From Streptomyces sp. NBC_00510 (GTDB lineage Bacteria; Actinomycetota; Actinomycetes; Streptomycetales; Streptomycetaceae), in contig CP107851.1 in the NCBI GenBank assembly GCA_036013505.1, forward strand, positions 7,426,001 through 7,490,000: a stretch of DNA of 64,000 bases, in the 5' to 3' direction. Shown here in pieces: positions 34,331 to 42,032 of the stretch; positions within the stretch are counted from its first letter, which is position 1; each line of letters begins with the position of its first letter. The position numbers and the translations under genes were made by a program. The notes beneath the pieces are model-generated. The model saw only the letters and a program-made list of their open reading frames with translations. It did not search any database and was not told where the DNA came from.

Positions 34331-34672
34331 ATGGCGGAGTTGCGGTGCACGAACGAGTCGTGCGGGTCGACGCGGGTGCAGAGCCTGCAGTTGTTCGAGG
34401 CGACGGTCGAGCCGGGTTCGTCGTTGAAGGCTGATCTCGGACGGCCGCCGAAGGCCGAGCGTGCCTTCGCATGGCCATTGGGTCTGCTCCTGTTGGGGGT
34501 GGCGCTGCTCGTGTCGGGCGCGATCCTCGCCGGGCTGCTGGTGGCCGTCGTCGGCGTCGTGTGGAGTCTGCGGGAACGGGCCAGGGTGGAAGCCGCGAAG
34601 CGCGCGAACGAGGAGTGGCAGCGGAAGATGATCTGCCTCGTGTGCAAGAAGCCGTTCGTTCCCGCGGCTTAG
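34331..34672 (+). CDS. Small membrane protein with terminal zinc knuckles
   Basis: This 113-residue protein has CTNESCGST at the N terminus (about residues 6-14) and a hydrophobic stretch LGLLLLGVALLVSGAILAGLLVAVVGVVWSL (in part, about 49-78) long enough for one or two membrane passes. A charged helix and C-terminal CLVCKKPF follow. The two CxxC-like knuckles could bind one zinc across the membrane hairpin. The start is ATG 34331 or GTG 34313. No function can be assigned. Confidence 0.65.
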   Translation: MAELRCTNESCGSTRVQSLQLFEATVEPGSSLKADLGRPPKAERAFAWPLGLLLLGVALLVSGAILAGLLVAVVGVVWSLRERARVEAAKRANEEWQRKMICLVCKKPFVPAA

Positions 34673-34685
34673 TCCGGGCACGTGT

Positions 34686-34913
34686 TCACGTCCCCGGCAG
34701 CTGCTCCTGCTCGACGTCGAAGCGCCCGATCCGTGGTGCCGTGCCGAGTCCGTGTTTGCGCCGGCAGCCGCGGCCCCGGCCCCAGAGCCGGGCGTCGTGC
34801 GTGGTGAGGGGCCGGTGGCAGTCGGCGCAGAGGACGGTCGGGCGCTCCTGCGCCGGCTGCCCGTCGGGCGACAGGCCGGGCAGGGGTGACGGCTCGGGTG
34901 CGGGTACGGCCAT
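34686..34913 (-). CDS. DUF6011-like small zinc protein
   Basis: This 75-residue protein has a Pro-rich start and then CADCHRPLTTHDARLWGRGRGC, which with the following basic stretch resembles the DUF6011 zinc-binding family seen widely in streptomycetes. No ribosome binding site precedes the ATG. An 11-bp inverted repeat lies immediately upstream (34918-34970). It is convergent with the zinc-knuckle membrane protein gene, with 13 bases between the stops. Confidence 0.65.
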   Translation of the reverse strand: MAVPAPEPSPLPGLSPDGQPAQERPTVLCADCHRPLTTHDARLWGRGRGCRRKHGLGTAPRIGRFDVEQEQLPGT

Positions 34914-34917
34914 ACGG

Positions 34918-34970
34918 CCAGTGTGGCAGCGCCGGCCCCCGGCCGCTGTCGGTGGCCGGTGCCACACTGG
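34918..34970. promoter_or_regulatory. Spaced inverted repeat upstream of the DUF6011-like gene
   Basis: CCAGTGTGGCA (34918-34928) and TGCCACACTGG (34960-34970) are perfect 11-bp complements with a 31-base, partly palindromic GC-rich spacer. It could be an operator for looping or a terminator for the permease transcript, whose gene ends upstream on the same strand (35033). Confidence 0.5.
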
Positions 34971-35032
34971 TGCCGCACGCCCCTCCCCGAGGTCGAGACG
35001 GGGAGGGGCGTCGTGCCGTCGAACCGCCGTGG

Positions 35033-36601
35033 TTATCGGGTCGGTTCCGGGAGGGCCTCGGCGAGGCGGGCGTTCTCCGCCGAGCGCCCCGGACGCGCCC
35101 TCAGCAGCCGCCACGCGACCCCCGCACCCACGCTGCCCAGCAGGAACAGCACGGTGAACCACTGGAAGTACCAGTGGCCGCCCGCCGGGTCGTAGACCGC
35201 GGCCCGTGGCCAGGCGAGGTTGACCGTCATGGCCAGCCCGTAGAGCAGGGCCAGCGCGTTGACGGGCAGGCCCCAGCGGCCGAGGGAGAACAGCGGGCGG
35301 CCCCGCTCGTCCGTCCCGCCGGCGCCGAAGCGGTCGCCGCGCAGTCGGCGCAGCAGCATCGGGCCGGTGACCATGGCGTAGGCCAGGTACAGCATGGCGA
35401 TGCAGGTGGTGCCGATGGCCAGGAAGGCGTCCGGGGAGAGGAGGTTGAGCAGGCAGAGCGCGGCCGCCGCGACGCCGACGACGAGCGCGGGCGCGACGGG
35501 CATGCCGGTACGGGGCGAGACCCGGGACAGGCGGGCGGAGAACGGGAGGACACCGTCGCGGGCCATGGAGAAGAGCATCCGGGTGCCGGCGGTCTGGATG
35601 GCGAGCGTGGCCACGGCGATGGCGACGGCGACGTCGGCGAGCAGGGCCTTCCCGACACCCGCGCCGAGGCTGCTGGTGAGGACGTAGCTCAGGCCCTCCG
35701 TCCCGAGCCGCCCGTCGGTGAGGCTCGGGGCGGCGAGCAGTCCGCCGAGGAGGAGCAGTCCGCCGAGGGCACCGGCCGCGGCGAGGGCGGTGAGGATGGT
35801 GCGCGGGGCGGTGCGGCGCGGCGCGCGGGTCTCCTCGCTCATCTCGCCGGCGCTGTCGAAGCCGATGAGGACGTACGCGGCGGTGAAGGAGCCGACGAGG
35901 AGCGCGCCGACGGCGCCGCCCTGGCCCCCGGTGTGGAGGGTGACGCCGGGGCCGCGCTCGGCGTGCGTGAACAGCAGGATGACGATGAGGCCCGCGCCGA
36001 TGATCTCCGCGGTGACGCCGACGCGGTTGACGGCCGACATGACCCGGTTGTCGAGCGTGTTGACCACGGTCGTGAGGGCCAGCAGCACCACGCCGAGCAG
36101 CGCCGCGTTGGCCGCCCCGGTCGCGGTGGTGGGTGCCGGATCGCCGCCGAGGACCTGGAAGCCCGGCCAGATCGCGGGCAGGACGACCTGCAGCGCGAGC
36201 GCGGCGGCCGCCACGACCACCACCTGGCCGATCACCATGATCCATCCGGCGAACCAGCCCCACGTCGGTGTGCTGAGCCGGGTCGACCACTGGTAGATCG
36301 CCCCGGACAGTGGGTAGCGGGCGGCGAGTTCGGCGAAGCAGGCGGCGACCAGCAGCTGCCCGGCGAGCACCGCGGGCCAGGTCCAGAAGAAGGCGGCGCC
36401 GCCGGAGGAGAAGCCGAAGGCGAAGAACTGGAAGACCGTCGTCAGGACGGAGATGAAGGAGAAGCCCGCGGCGAAGGAGGCGTAGCGCCCCATGCTGCGG
36501 TGCAGTTCCTGGCGGTAGCCGAAGCCGGCGAGGGTGCCGTCGTCGGAGGCCGGCGGGGGCGGCGGGGGAGCGGAGGGCGCGGACGGTGCGGTGGTGGTCA
36601 T
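35033..36601 (-). CDS. APC-superfamily permease, probable guanidine/urea or amino acid uptake
   Basis: This 522-residue permease has about 12 membrane helices. A Pro-rich cytoplasmic N terminus is followed by the APC-type start SMGRYASFAAGFSFISVLTT. SAGEMSEETRAPRR in the loop after helix 7 (about residues 268-281) matches the GABA/choline permease type. Permeases of this group accompany urea/guanidine carboxylase operons. The shared AmtR-like box 19 bases before the ATG links it to that operon 3 kb away. The ATG at 36601 follows an AGGGG-type site. The exact substrate is unknown. Confidence 0.9.
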   Translation of the reverse strand: MTTTAPSAPSAPPPPPPASDDGTLAGFGYRQELHRSMGRYASFAAGFSFISVLTTVFQFFAFGFSSGGAAFFWTWPAVLAGQLLVAACFAELAARYPLSGAIYQWSTRLSTPTWGWFAGWIMVIGQVVVVAAAALALQVVLPAIWPGFQVLGGDPAPTTATGAANAALLGVVLLALTTVVNTLDNRVMSAVNRVGVTAEIIGAGLIVILLFTHAERGPGVTLHTGGQGGAVGALLVGSFTAAYVLIGFDSAGEMSEETRAPRRTAPRTILTALAAAGALGGLLLLGGLLAAPSLTDGRLGTEGLSYVLTSSLGAGVGKALLADVAVAIAVATLAIQTAGTRMLFSMARDGVLPFSARLSRVSPRTGMPVAPALVVGVAAAALCLLNLLSPDAFLAIGTTCIAMLYLAYAMVTGPMLLRRLRGDRFGAGGTDERGRPLFSLGRWGLPVNALALLYGLAMTVNLAWPRAAVYDPAGGHWYFQWFTVLFLLGSVGAGVAWRLLRARPGRSAENARLAEALPEPTR

Positions 36602-36619
36602 GGCGGACCCCTGTCGCTG

Positions 36620-36643
36620 GATTCCTGTCGGGTGACAGAAATT
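36620..36643. promoter_or_regulatory. AmtR-type operator of the permease
   Basis: GATTCCTGTCG, two bases, TGACAGAAATT: an imperfect copy (8 of 11 pairs) of the palindrome in front of the guanidine/urea operon, with the identical right half ACAGAAATTAGG. TTCCTGT-N6-ACAGAAA fits the AmtR spacing. An additional CTGTCG half site lies at 36611-36616. Confidence 0.75.
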
Positions 36644-36727
36644 AGGGGTGGTCCATTTCGCCCGCGTGTCACGTTCATGTCCGCAACGCTCCAAGGTGCT
36701 CACCGCCGTCAGGGCGCGCGACCCTCC

Positions 36728-36779
36728 TCGCGATTCGCGATGTATCGCGCTTGTCAGAGTGGATGACTCGCGATATGTT
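36728..36779 (+). promoter_or_regulatory. PadR promoter with TCGCGAT operator repeats
   Basis: TTGTCA (36751-36756), a 17-base spacer and TATGTT (36774-36779) form a good sigma-70-type promoter. It is flanked and overlapped by three copies of TCGCGAT (36728, 36735, 36768) and the palindrome CGCGAT-GT-ATCGCG (36736-36749). PadR regulators are usually autoregulated from such palindromes. Confidence 0.7.
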
Positions 36780-36822
36780 CGGTCACGGATATACGGGTGC
36801 GAGTGCGGGGAGGTGCACGGGC

Positions 36823-37530
36823 ATGGCCAAGCGCCGCAAGCTCGGCAATCCGCTGGCCCTGGCCGTCATGGCGACGCTCGGGGAACGCCCCATGCATCCG
36901 TACGAGATCGCCCAGGTGCTGCGGCAGCGGGGCAAGGAGCAGAGCATCAAGATCAATTACGGCTCGCTCTACACCGTCGTGCAGAACCTCGAGAAGCACG
37001 GCTTCGTGGAGGTCACCGGCGTGCAGCGGCAGGGCAACCGCCCCGAGCGCACGCTGTACGGGCTGACCGAGGCCGGCCGGGAGGAGCTGCACGACTGGCT
37101 CGCCGACCTGGTCGCCGTCCCGGTGCGCGAGTACCCGGCCTTCGAGGCGGCGCTGTCGCTGCTGCTCGTGCTGCCCGCCGACGAAGTGGTCGACCTGCTC
37201 ACCGAGCGGGTCGCGAAGCTGGAGGTGCAGGCCGCCGGCGTCCACGGCGTGCTCGCCAGGCTCCGGCACGACCTGCCGCGGATGTTCCTGATCGAGACCG
37301 AGTACCAGGTCCACATGCTCGAGGCCGAGGCGGAGTGGATCCGCGGCTTCCTCGGCGAACTCGGGAAGGGGACCGTCTCCGGCGCCGCCGAGTGGCGGCG
37401 CTGGCATGAGACCGGTGAGATGCCCGAAGCCTGGACGGAGTCCGAGGAGGGGGCCGAGGAATCGGCCACCGCACGGCGCTTCAGGGAGGAGCAGCGGAGG
37501 CGGACCGGCCCCGACGCGACACCGACATGA
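36823..37530 (+). CDS. PadR-family transcriptional regulator
   Basis: This 235-residue regulator has an N-terminal winged helix (LALAVMATLGERPMHPYEI, INYGSLYTVVQNLEKHGFV, residues about 10-75) and a coiled-coil C-terminal dimerisation domain of the Vir type. A charged tail follows. The ATG at 36823 is preceded by GGGGAGG; upstream in-frame starts lie inside the promoter. The downstream ABC exporter is the expected target: PadR/DrrAB-type gene pairs are common in actinobacteria and are induced by drugs or envelope stress. A hairpin follows the stop, so the exporter may have its own promoter. Confidence 0.93.
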   Translation: MAKRRKLGNPLALAVMATLGERPMHPYEIAQVLRQRGKEQSIKINYGSLYTVVQNLEKHGFVEVTGVQRQGNRPERTLYGLTEAGREELHDWLADLVAVPVREYPAFEAALSLLLVLPADEVVDLLTERVAKLEVQAAGVHGVLARLRHDLPRMFLIETEYQVHMLEAEAEWIRGFLGELGKGTVSGAAEWRRWHETGEMPEAWTESEEGAEESATARRFREEQRRRTGPDATPT

Positions 37531-37534
37531 GGAA

Positions 37535-37577
37535 CGCCCCCGGCGCTCGCTGCGGGAACAGCGCGCGCCGGGGGCGG
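37535..37577. terminator. Hairpin after padR
   Basis: CGCCCCCGGCGC and GCGCCGGGGGCG pair around about 19 bases that contain GCTGCGGGAACAG. The same 13-mer recurs at 37595-37607. The rest of the 257-base interval to the ABC gene shows no clear gene or promoter. Confidence 0.55.
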
Positions 37578-37787
37578 TGACCCCGGACCGGACGGCTGCG
37601 GGAACAGTCGCCAGGCGATCGAGGTGCGGCACACCCAGGATAGCCCGGCAGTCCCCCCGCCGATCGGTCCGGCCGTTCGTGGAAGGCCCGTTCACCAGGG
37701 CCACCGCGCGGCCCGGCACGGGCCCGCGAACCGACCGATCACCGGGCCGTGCAGGCACGGCCCCCTTGGCAGGCGGAGGAATCTGTC

Positions 37788-38816
37788 ATGAGCACACGCG
37801 CGCCCGCGATCGTGGCGCACGACCTCGTCAAGACCTATCCCGGGGACGTGCGCGCCCTCGACGGGATGGGCGTCACCGTGGAGCCCGGCACCGTCTTCGG
37901 GCTGCTCGGCCCCAACGGCGCCGGGAAGTCCACCACGGTGAAGATCCTGACCACCCTGGCCCGTCCCGACTCCGGTACCGCCCTCGTCGCGGGTCACGAC
38001 GCCCTGCGCCACCCCGACCGGGTGCGCCGGGCCATCGGTGTCGTCGCCCAGAGGTCGGGCGCCGACCCGGTCGCCACCGGCGCGGAGAACCTGCGGCTGC
38101 AGGGCCGGCTGTACGGGCTGCGCGGCGCCGCGCTCGACGGCCGCGTCGGGGAGCTCCTCACCCGCTTCGACCTGGCCGACGCGGCGGGGCGGCCGGTGAA
38201 GACCTACTCCGGCGGCATGCAGCGGCGCCTGGACGTCGCGCTCGGCCTGGTCCACCGCCCCGAGGTGCTCTTCCTCGACGAGCCGACCACCGGCCTCGAC
38301 CCCGAGGCGCGCACCGCGATGTGGGAGGAGATCGCGCGCCTGGCGGGCGACGACGGCCTGACCATCCTGCTCACCACGCACTACCTGGAGGAGGCCGACC
38401 GGCTCGCCGAACGCATCGCGATCGTCGACCGCGGCCGGGTCGTCGCCGAGGGCACCCCCGACGGGCTCAAGGGCGAACTGCGCGGCGACGCCGTGCACGT
38501 GGAGCTGCGCGAGCCGGCCGGCCCGGTCGACGCCCACCTCCTGGAGACGGCGCTCGGCGAGTTCGCGGGCGTCCGCGAGGCCCGGCTGGACGGCCGCCGG
38601 CTCAGCGCCCGTGCCGACGACGGCGCCGCGGCCGTGCCGCAGGTGCTCGCCGTCCTGGAGCGCGAGGGTGCCGCCGTCGCCTCCGTCACCGTCGCCCGGC
38701 CCTCGCTGGACGACGTGTACCTCCGCTACGCCGGGCGCCGGTTCGAAGACGCCGACACCGCCACCCCCGCGGCCGGGTCCGCGACCGTCCCCGCGCCCGC
38801 CGGAGGTGCCCGATGA
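37788..38816 (+). CDS. ABC transporter ATP-binding protein (DrrA-type exporter)
   Basis: This 342-residue ATPase has Walker A GPNGAGKST (about residues 42-50), signature YSGGMQRRLD (about 139-148), Walker B VLFLDEPTTGLDPE (about 161-174) and a switch histidine in TTHYLEEAD. A C-terminal extension as in DrrA/DUF4162 proteins follows. Start ATG 37788 has GGAGGAA upstream. It overlaps the permease gene by four bases (ATGA). The pair would export a drug, lipid or toxic metabolite; the substrate is unknown. Confidence 0.95.
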   Translation: MSTRAPAIVAHDLVKTYPGDVRALDGMGVTVEPGTVFGLLGPNGAGKSTTVKILTTLARPDSGTALVAGHDALRHPDRVRRAIGVVAQRSGADPVATGAENLRLQGRLYGLRGAALDGRVGELLTRFDLADAAGRPVKTYSGGMQRRLDVALGLVHRPEVLFLDEPTTGLDPEARTAMWEEIARLAGDDGLTILLTTHYLEEADRLAERIAIVDRGRVVAEGTPDGLKGELRGDAVHVELREPAGPVDAHLLETALGEFAGVREARLDGRRLSARADDGAAAVPQVLAVLEREGAAVASVTVARPSLDDVYLRYAGRRFEDADTATPAAGSATVPAPAGGAR

Positions 38817-39589
38817 GCGTCGCGCTCACCCAGACCTGGTACATGACGCAGCGTCAGCTTATGGCGTTCTGGCGCCAGCCCGCGTACCTGCTCATCACCC
38901 TGGTGCAGCCGGTGATCTGGCTCTTCCTGTTCGGCGCGCTCTTCCGCCGCGTGGTGGAGCTGCCCGGCTTCGGCGGCGGATCGTACCTGGACTACCTCGT
39001 CCCGGGCGTGGTCGTGATGAGCGCGCTGTCCTCCAGCATGTGGGCCGGCATGGGCACGCTGGAGGAGATCGAGCGCGGCACCCTCAACCGCTTCCTCACC
39101 ACCCCGGTCAGCCGCGCCGCGCTCATCAACGGCAACGTCGTCTCCCAGGGGCTCAGCACCGCCCTGCAGTCCGTCGTCATCGTCGCCCTCGGCAAGCTCG
39201 GCGGCGCCGACTACCCCGGCGGGGCCGTCGGGCTGCCGGTGCTCGTCCTGGCGTCGGTCCTGCTGGGCACGCTGGTCGGGGCGTTCTCCAACGCCATGGG
39301 CATGCTGGTACGGCAGCGCGAGAGCATCATCGGCATCAACACCTTCCTGCTGCTGCCGCTGACCTTCCTGTCCTCCGCCTTCATGGCGCCCGCGCTGATG
39401 CCGTCCTGGATGCGGCACGTCGCCGACGTCAACCCGATGAACTGGGCGCTCGTCGCGGGCCGTTCCGCGATGGCCGACAGCCCCGACTGGGGTGACGTGC
39501 TCACCCGCGGCGGCGCGCTGCTGGTGGTGGCGGTCGCCGCGGTCGGGCTGTCGACCCGCACCTTCCGCTCGTACCAGAAGTCCGTCTGA
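38813..39589 (+). CDS. ABC-2-type permease (DrrB-like)
   Basis: This 258-residue membrane protein has six predicted helices. It has the ABC-2 features WRQPAYLLITLVQPVIWLFLFG near the N terminus, EEIERGTLNRFLTTPVSR (about residues 83-100) and LTFLSSAFMAPALMPSWM with the following VNPMNW, which is the DrrB/ABC2_membrane pattern. It is translationally coupled to the ATPase gene and regulated, by inference, by the PadR upstream. Confidence 0.94.
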   Translation: MSVALTQTWYMTQRQLMAFWRQPAYLLITLVQPVIWLFLFGALFRRVVELPGFGGGSYLDYLVPGVVVMSALSSSMWAGMGTLEEIERGTLNRFLTTPVSRAALINGNVVSQGLSTALQSVVIVALGKLGGADYPGGAVGLPVLVLASVLLGTLVGAFSNAMGMLVRQRESIIGINTFLLLPLTFLSSAFMAPALMPSWMRHVADVNPMNWALVAGRSAMADSPDWGDVLTRGGALLVVAVAAVGLSTRTFRSYQKSV

Positions 39590-39610
39590 GACCCGGCCGG
39601 TATGACGACC

Positions 39611-39639
39611 AGGCGTGACCCCACGGCGGGGTCACGCCT
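39611..39639. terminator. Bidirectional terminator
   Basis: AGGCGTGACCCC and GGGGTCACGCCT form a perfect 12-bp stem with an ACGGC loop between the convergent ABC permease and siderophore-interacting protein genes. Confidence 0.85.
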
Positions 39640-39654
39640 CGTGCGTACGCGACG

Positions 39655-40509
39655 TCAGGAAGCGAGCGCCCGCGGCGGCTCCTGCTCCTCCTCGATGCGG
39701 CGGTTCCACTCGGGCTTGGAGGCCTGCCAGCCGTCCTCGTCGTGGCCGGTGCGCCAGTACCCCGAGATCGACAGCCGTTCACGCGGCACGCCCAGCTCGA
39801 CGCGCAGCAGACGGCGCAGCTGCTTGACGAAGCCCGCCTCGCCGTGGACGAAGGCCTGCACGTCACCCGGCGGGAACTCCAGCCCGGACACGACGTGGAG
39901 CAGGGCCTCGCCCACCGGCCGGGAGCCGCGGTGCACCCAGGTGACCTCGGCGTCGCCGGGCGTGGGGAGCTTCTGCTCCTCCTCCGGGCCGGAGACCTCG
40001 ACGAACACCCGGGCGGGAGCGCCCTCGGGCAGCCGCTCCAGCGAGGCGGCGATCGCCGGCAGCGCGCTCTCGTCGCCCACGAGCAGATGCCAGTCGGCCG
40101 CGGAGCCGGGCGCGTAGGCGCCGCCGGGGCCGAGGAAGAGCACCTCCTCGCCGGGCTGGACGCGCGCGGCCCACGGGCCGGCCAGGCCCTCGTCGCCGTG
40201 GTACACGAAGTCGACCGTCAGCTCGCGCGCCTGTGCGTTCCACCGGCGCACGGTGTACGTCCGGATGCGCGGCCACTGGTCGCGGGGGAACTCGGCGCGG
40301 ACCTGCTGGATGTCGAACGGCTCGGGGTAGCGCACGCCCTCGACCGGGAACAGCAGCTTGATGTAGTGGTCGCTGTACTCGCCCACGGGGAATCCCGCCA
40401 GGCCCTCACCGCCGAGCACCACGCGGATCATGTGCGGGGTCAGCCGTTCCACGTGCTGCACCCGCGCGCGGTTGAGCTGCGGCTTCCTGCGCACCGGACG
40501 GTCTGCCAT
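39655..40509 (-). CDS. Siderophore-interacting protein (ferric-siderophore reductase)
   Basis: This 284-residue flavin-dependent NADPH reductase of the SIP/ViuB family releases iron from imported ferric siderophores in the cytoplasm. The FAD-binding motif is RIRTYTVRRWN (about residues 80-90). The DFVYHGDEGLAGPWAAR segment and a C-terminal NAD(P)H-binding region with SGYWRTGHDEDGW follow. The ATG has a GAGGAG site. An iron box directly upstream indicates repression by a DtxR-family regulator (DmdR1) when iron is sufficient. Confidence 0.94.
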   Translation of the reverse strand: MADRPVRRKPQLNRARVQHVERLTPHMIRVVLGGEGLAGFPVGEYSDHYIKLLFPVEGVRYPEPFDIQQVRAEFPRDQWPRIRTYTVRRWNAQARELTVDFVYHGDEGLAGPWAARVQPGEEVLFLGPGGAYAPGSAADWHLLVGDESALPAIAASLERLPEGAPARVFVEVSGPEEEQKLPTPGDAEVTWVHRGSRPVGEALLHVVSGLEFPPGDVQAFVHGEAGFVKQLRRLLRVELGVPRERLSISGYWRTGHDEDGWQASKPEWNRRIEEEQEPPRALAS

Positions 40510-40529
40510 GAGCACACTCCTCGCACTAA

Positions 40530-40545
40530 GTTAGGCAAGCCTAAC
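40530..40545. promoter_or_regulatory. Iron box (DmdR/DtxR-type operator)
   Basis: GTTAGGCAAGCCTAAC is a palindrome with 7-bp arms matching the core of the actinobacterial iron box (TTAGGTTAGGCTNACCTAA type). It is 21 bases upstream of the siderophore-interacting protein start. Confidence 0.85.
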
Positions 40546-40673
40546 CCATCAGGCCCGTCCCGTGCAGCCGGTCTCGGAAAGATCACGAGATCTTCGAACA
40601 CCGGTTCCGATCCGCCGTTCTCCGATTTTGATGGGACGGACGCGATCAGACGCTACCGGGGAGGCCGGCGCAC

Positions 40674-42032
40674 ATGGGTTCCGACACCGCCACCGCGATC
40701 ACCGCAGGACCGCGCGGGGTGCCGCTGCTGGGGAACCTCCCGCAGTTCGCCAAGGACCCGCTCGCCTTCTTCACCGCGCTCCGCGAGTGCGGGGCCGGGC
40801 AGGTCACCTGGGCCATGGGCCGCACCCCCGCGCGCTTCCTCAATGATCCCGCGCTCATCGGGGAACTGCTCTCGGCCCGCGAGTCCACCTTCTCCCTGCC
40901 CGACCTCGGCTGGTCCTTCCGCTACCTGATGGGCGAGGGGGTCGTGGTGGCCAAGGGCGCCGACTGGCGCCGCAAGCGCTCCCTCGTCCAGCCCTCGGTA
41001 CGGCCCAAGCAGGTGCGCGCGTACGCGGCGACCATGGCCGACTGCGCACGGGAGGTCGCCGACCGCTGGAACGGCGGCGAACGGATCGACGTACGCCGCG
41101 AGATGACCGGGCTGACCCAGCGCATCGCCGTACGGACCGTGTTCGGCACCGACGCCGCCGTCCGCGAGGAGGTCATCGGCCGCTGCATGGACGCCGCCCA
41201 GCAGCAGATGGGCGCCGAGTTCCGGGGACTGGGCGCGATGCTGCCCGACTGGGTCCGCACCCCGGGGCGGATCCGCTTCAAGGCCGCCGTCGACACCCTC
41301 GACGCCGAGGTCGCCCGGATCGTCGCCGTCCGCCGTGAGACCGGCGGCGAACGCGACGACCTGCTCAGCCGGTTGCTGGCCGCCGTCGACGAACACGGCG
41401 TCCCGCTCACCGACAGGGAGATCAGGGACGAGACCGTCACCCTCTACAACGCGGGCCACGAGACCACCGCCACCACCCTGACCTGGGCCTGGCACCTGCT
41501 GTCCCGCAACCCGCAGGCGCGTGAGGCGCTCACCGAGGAGCTGGACCGGGTGCTCGGCGGCCGCACCCCCGGCTTCGACGACTACGCGGAACTGCGCTGG
41601 ACCGAGGCCGTCGTGAAGGAGACCCTGCGCGTGCGGCCCACGGTCTGGCTCAACCTGGCCGTCGCCGAGGAGGGCGCCGCCCTGGGCGGTGCGCCCGTCC
41701 CGGCGGGCACCCAGGTCTGGATCAGCCCCTGGGCCACCCACCGCGACCCCCGCTGGTGGCCGGAGCCCGAGGAGTTCCGCCCGGAGCGCTGGCTGGACGG
41801 GGCGCCCGACCCGGTCACCGACCACACCTGGTTCCCCTTCGGCGGGGGCACCCGGGCCTGCCTCGGGGCGCGCTTCGCGATGGTCGAGGCGGTGATCGTG
41901 CTGGCCACCCTCGGCAGCCGCTTCCACCTGGACACCGGCGACCAGGAGATCCGCCCCACCGTCGGCCTCACCCTCCAGCCCGACCGGGACGTCCTCGCCG
42001 TCACCCGGCCCGTTCCGGCCCCAGCACGCTGA
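40674..42032 (+). CDS. Cytochrome P450
   Basis: This 452-residue P450 has the oxygen-activation motif AGHETTA (about residues 261-267), ExxR in KETLR (about 315-319), and the haem loop FGGGTRACLG with the Cys ligand near residue 396. The sequence and the HxxR-free N terminus resemble bacterial class P450s of the CYP102/CYP4-like fatty-acid or xenobiotic group, without a fused reductase. No ferredoxin gene is adjacent; the one at 399-689 is a possible partner only. The ATG follows GGGGAGG. The last 32 bases overlap the convergent exonuclease gene. The substrate is unknown. Confidence 0.94.
   Translation: MGSDTATAITAGPRGVPLLGNLPQFAKDPLAFFTALRECGAGQVTWAMGRTPARFLNDPALIGELLSARESTFSLPDLGWSFRYLMGEGVVVAKGADWRRKRSLVQPSVRPKQVRAYAATMADCAREVADRWNGGERIDVRREMTGLTQRIAVRTVFGTDAAVREEVIGRCMDAAQQQMGAEFRGLGAMLPDWVRTPGRIRFKAAVDTLDAEVARIVAVRRETGGERDDLLSRLLAAVDEHGVPLTDREIRDETVTLYNAGHETTATTLTWAWHLLSRNPQAREALTEELDRVLGGRTPGFDDYAELRWTEAVVKETLRVRPTVWLNLAVAEEGAALGGAPVPAGTQVWISPWATHRDPRWWPEPEEFRPERWLDGAPDPVTDHTWFPFGGGTRACLGARFAMVEAVIVLATLGSRFHLDTGDQEIRPTVGLTLQPDRDVLAVTRPVPAPAR

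Noticed and set aside
34945..34967. CTGTCGGTG-N8-CACACT, a possible second PafBC promoter.
   Set aside because: The -10 does not fit TANNNT and no plus-strand gene follows for almost 1.9 kb.
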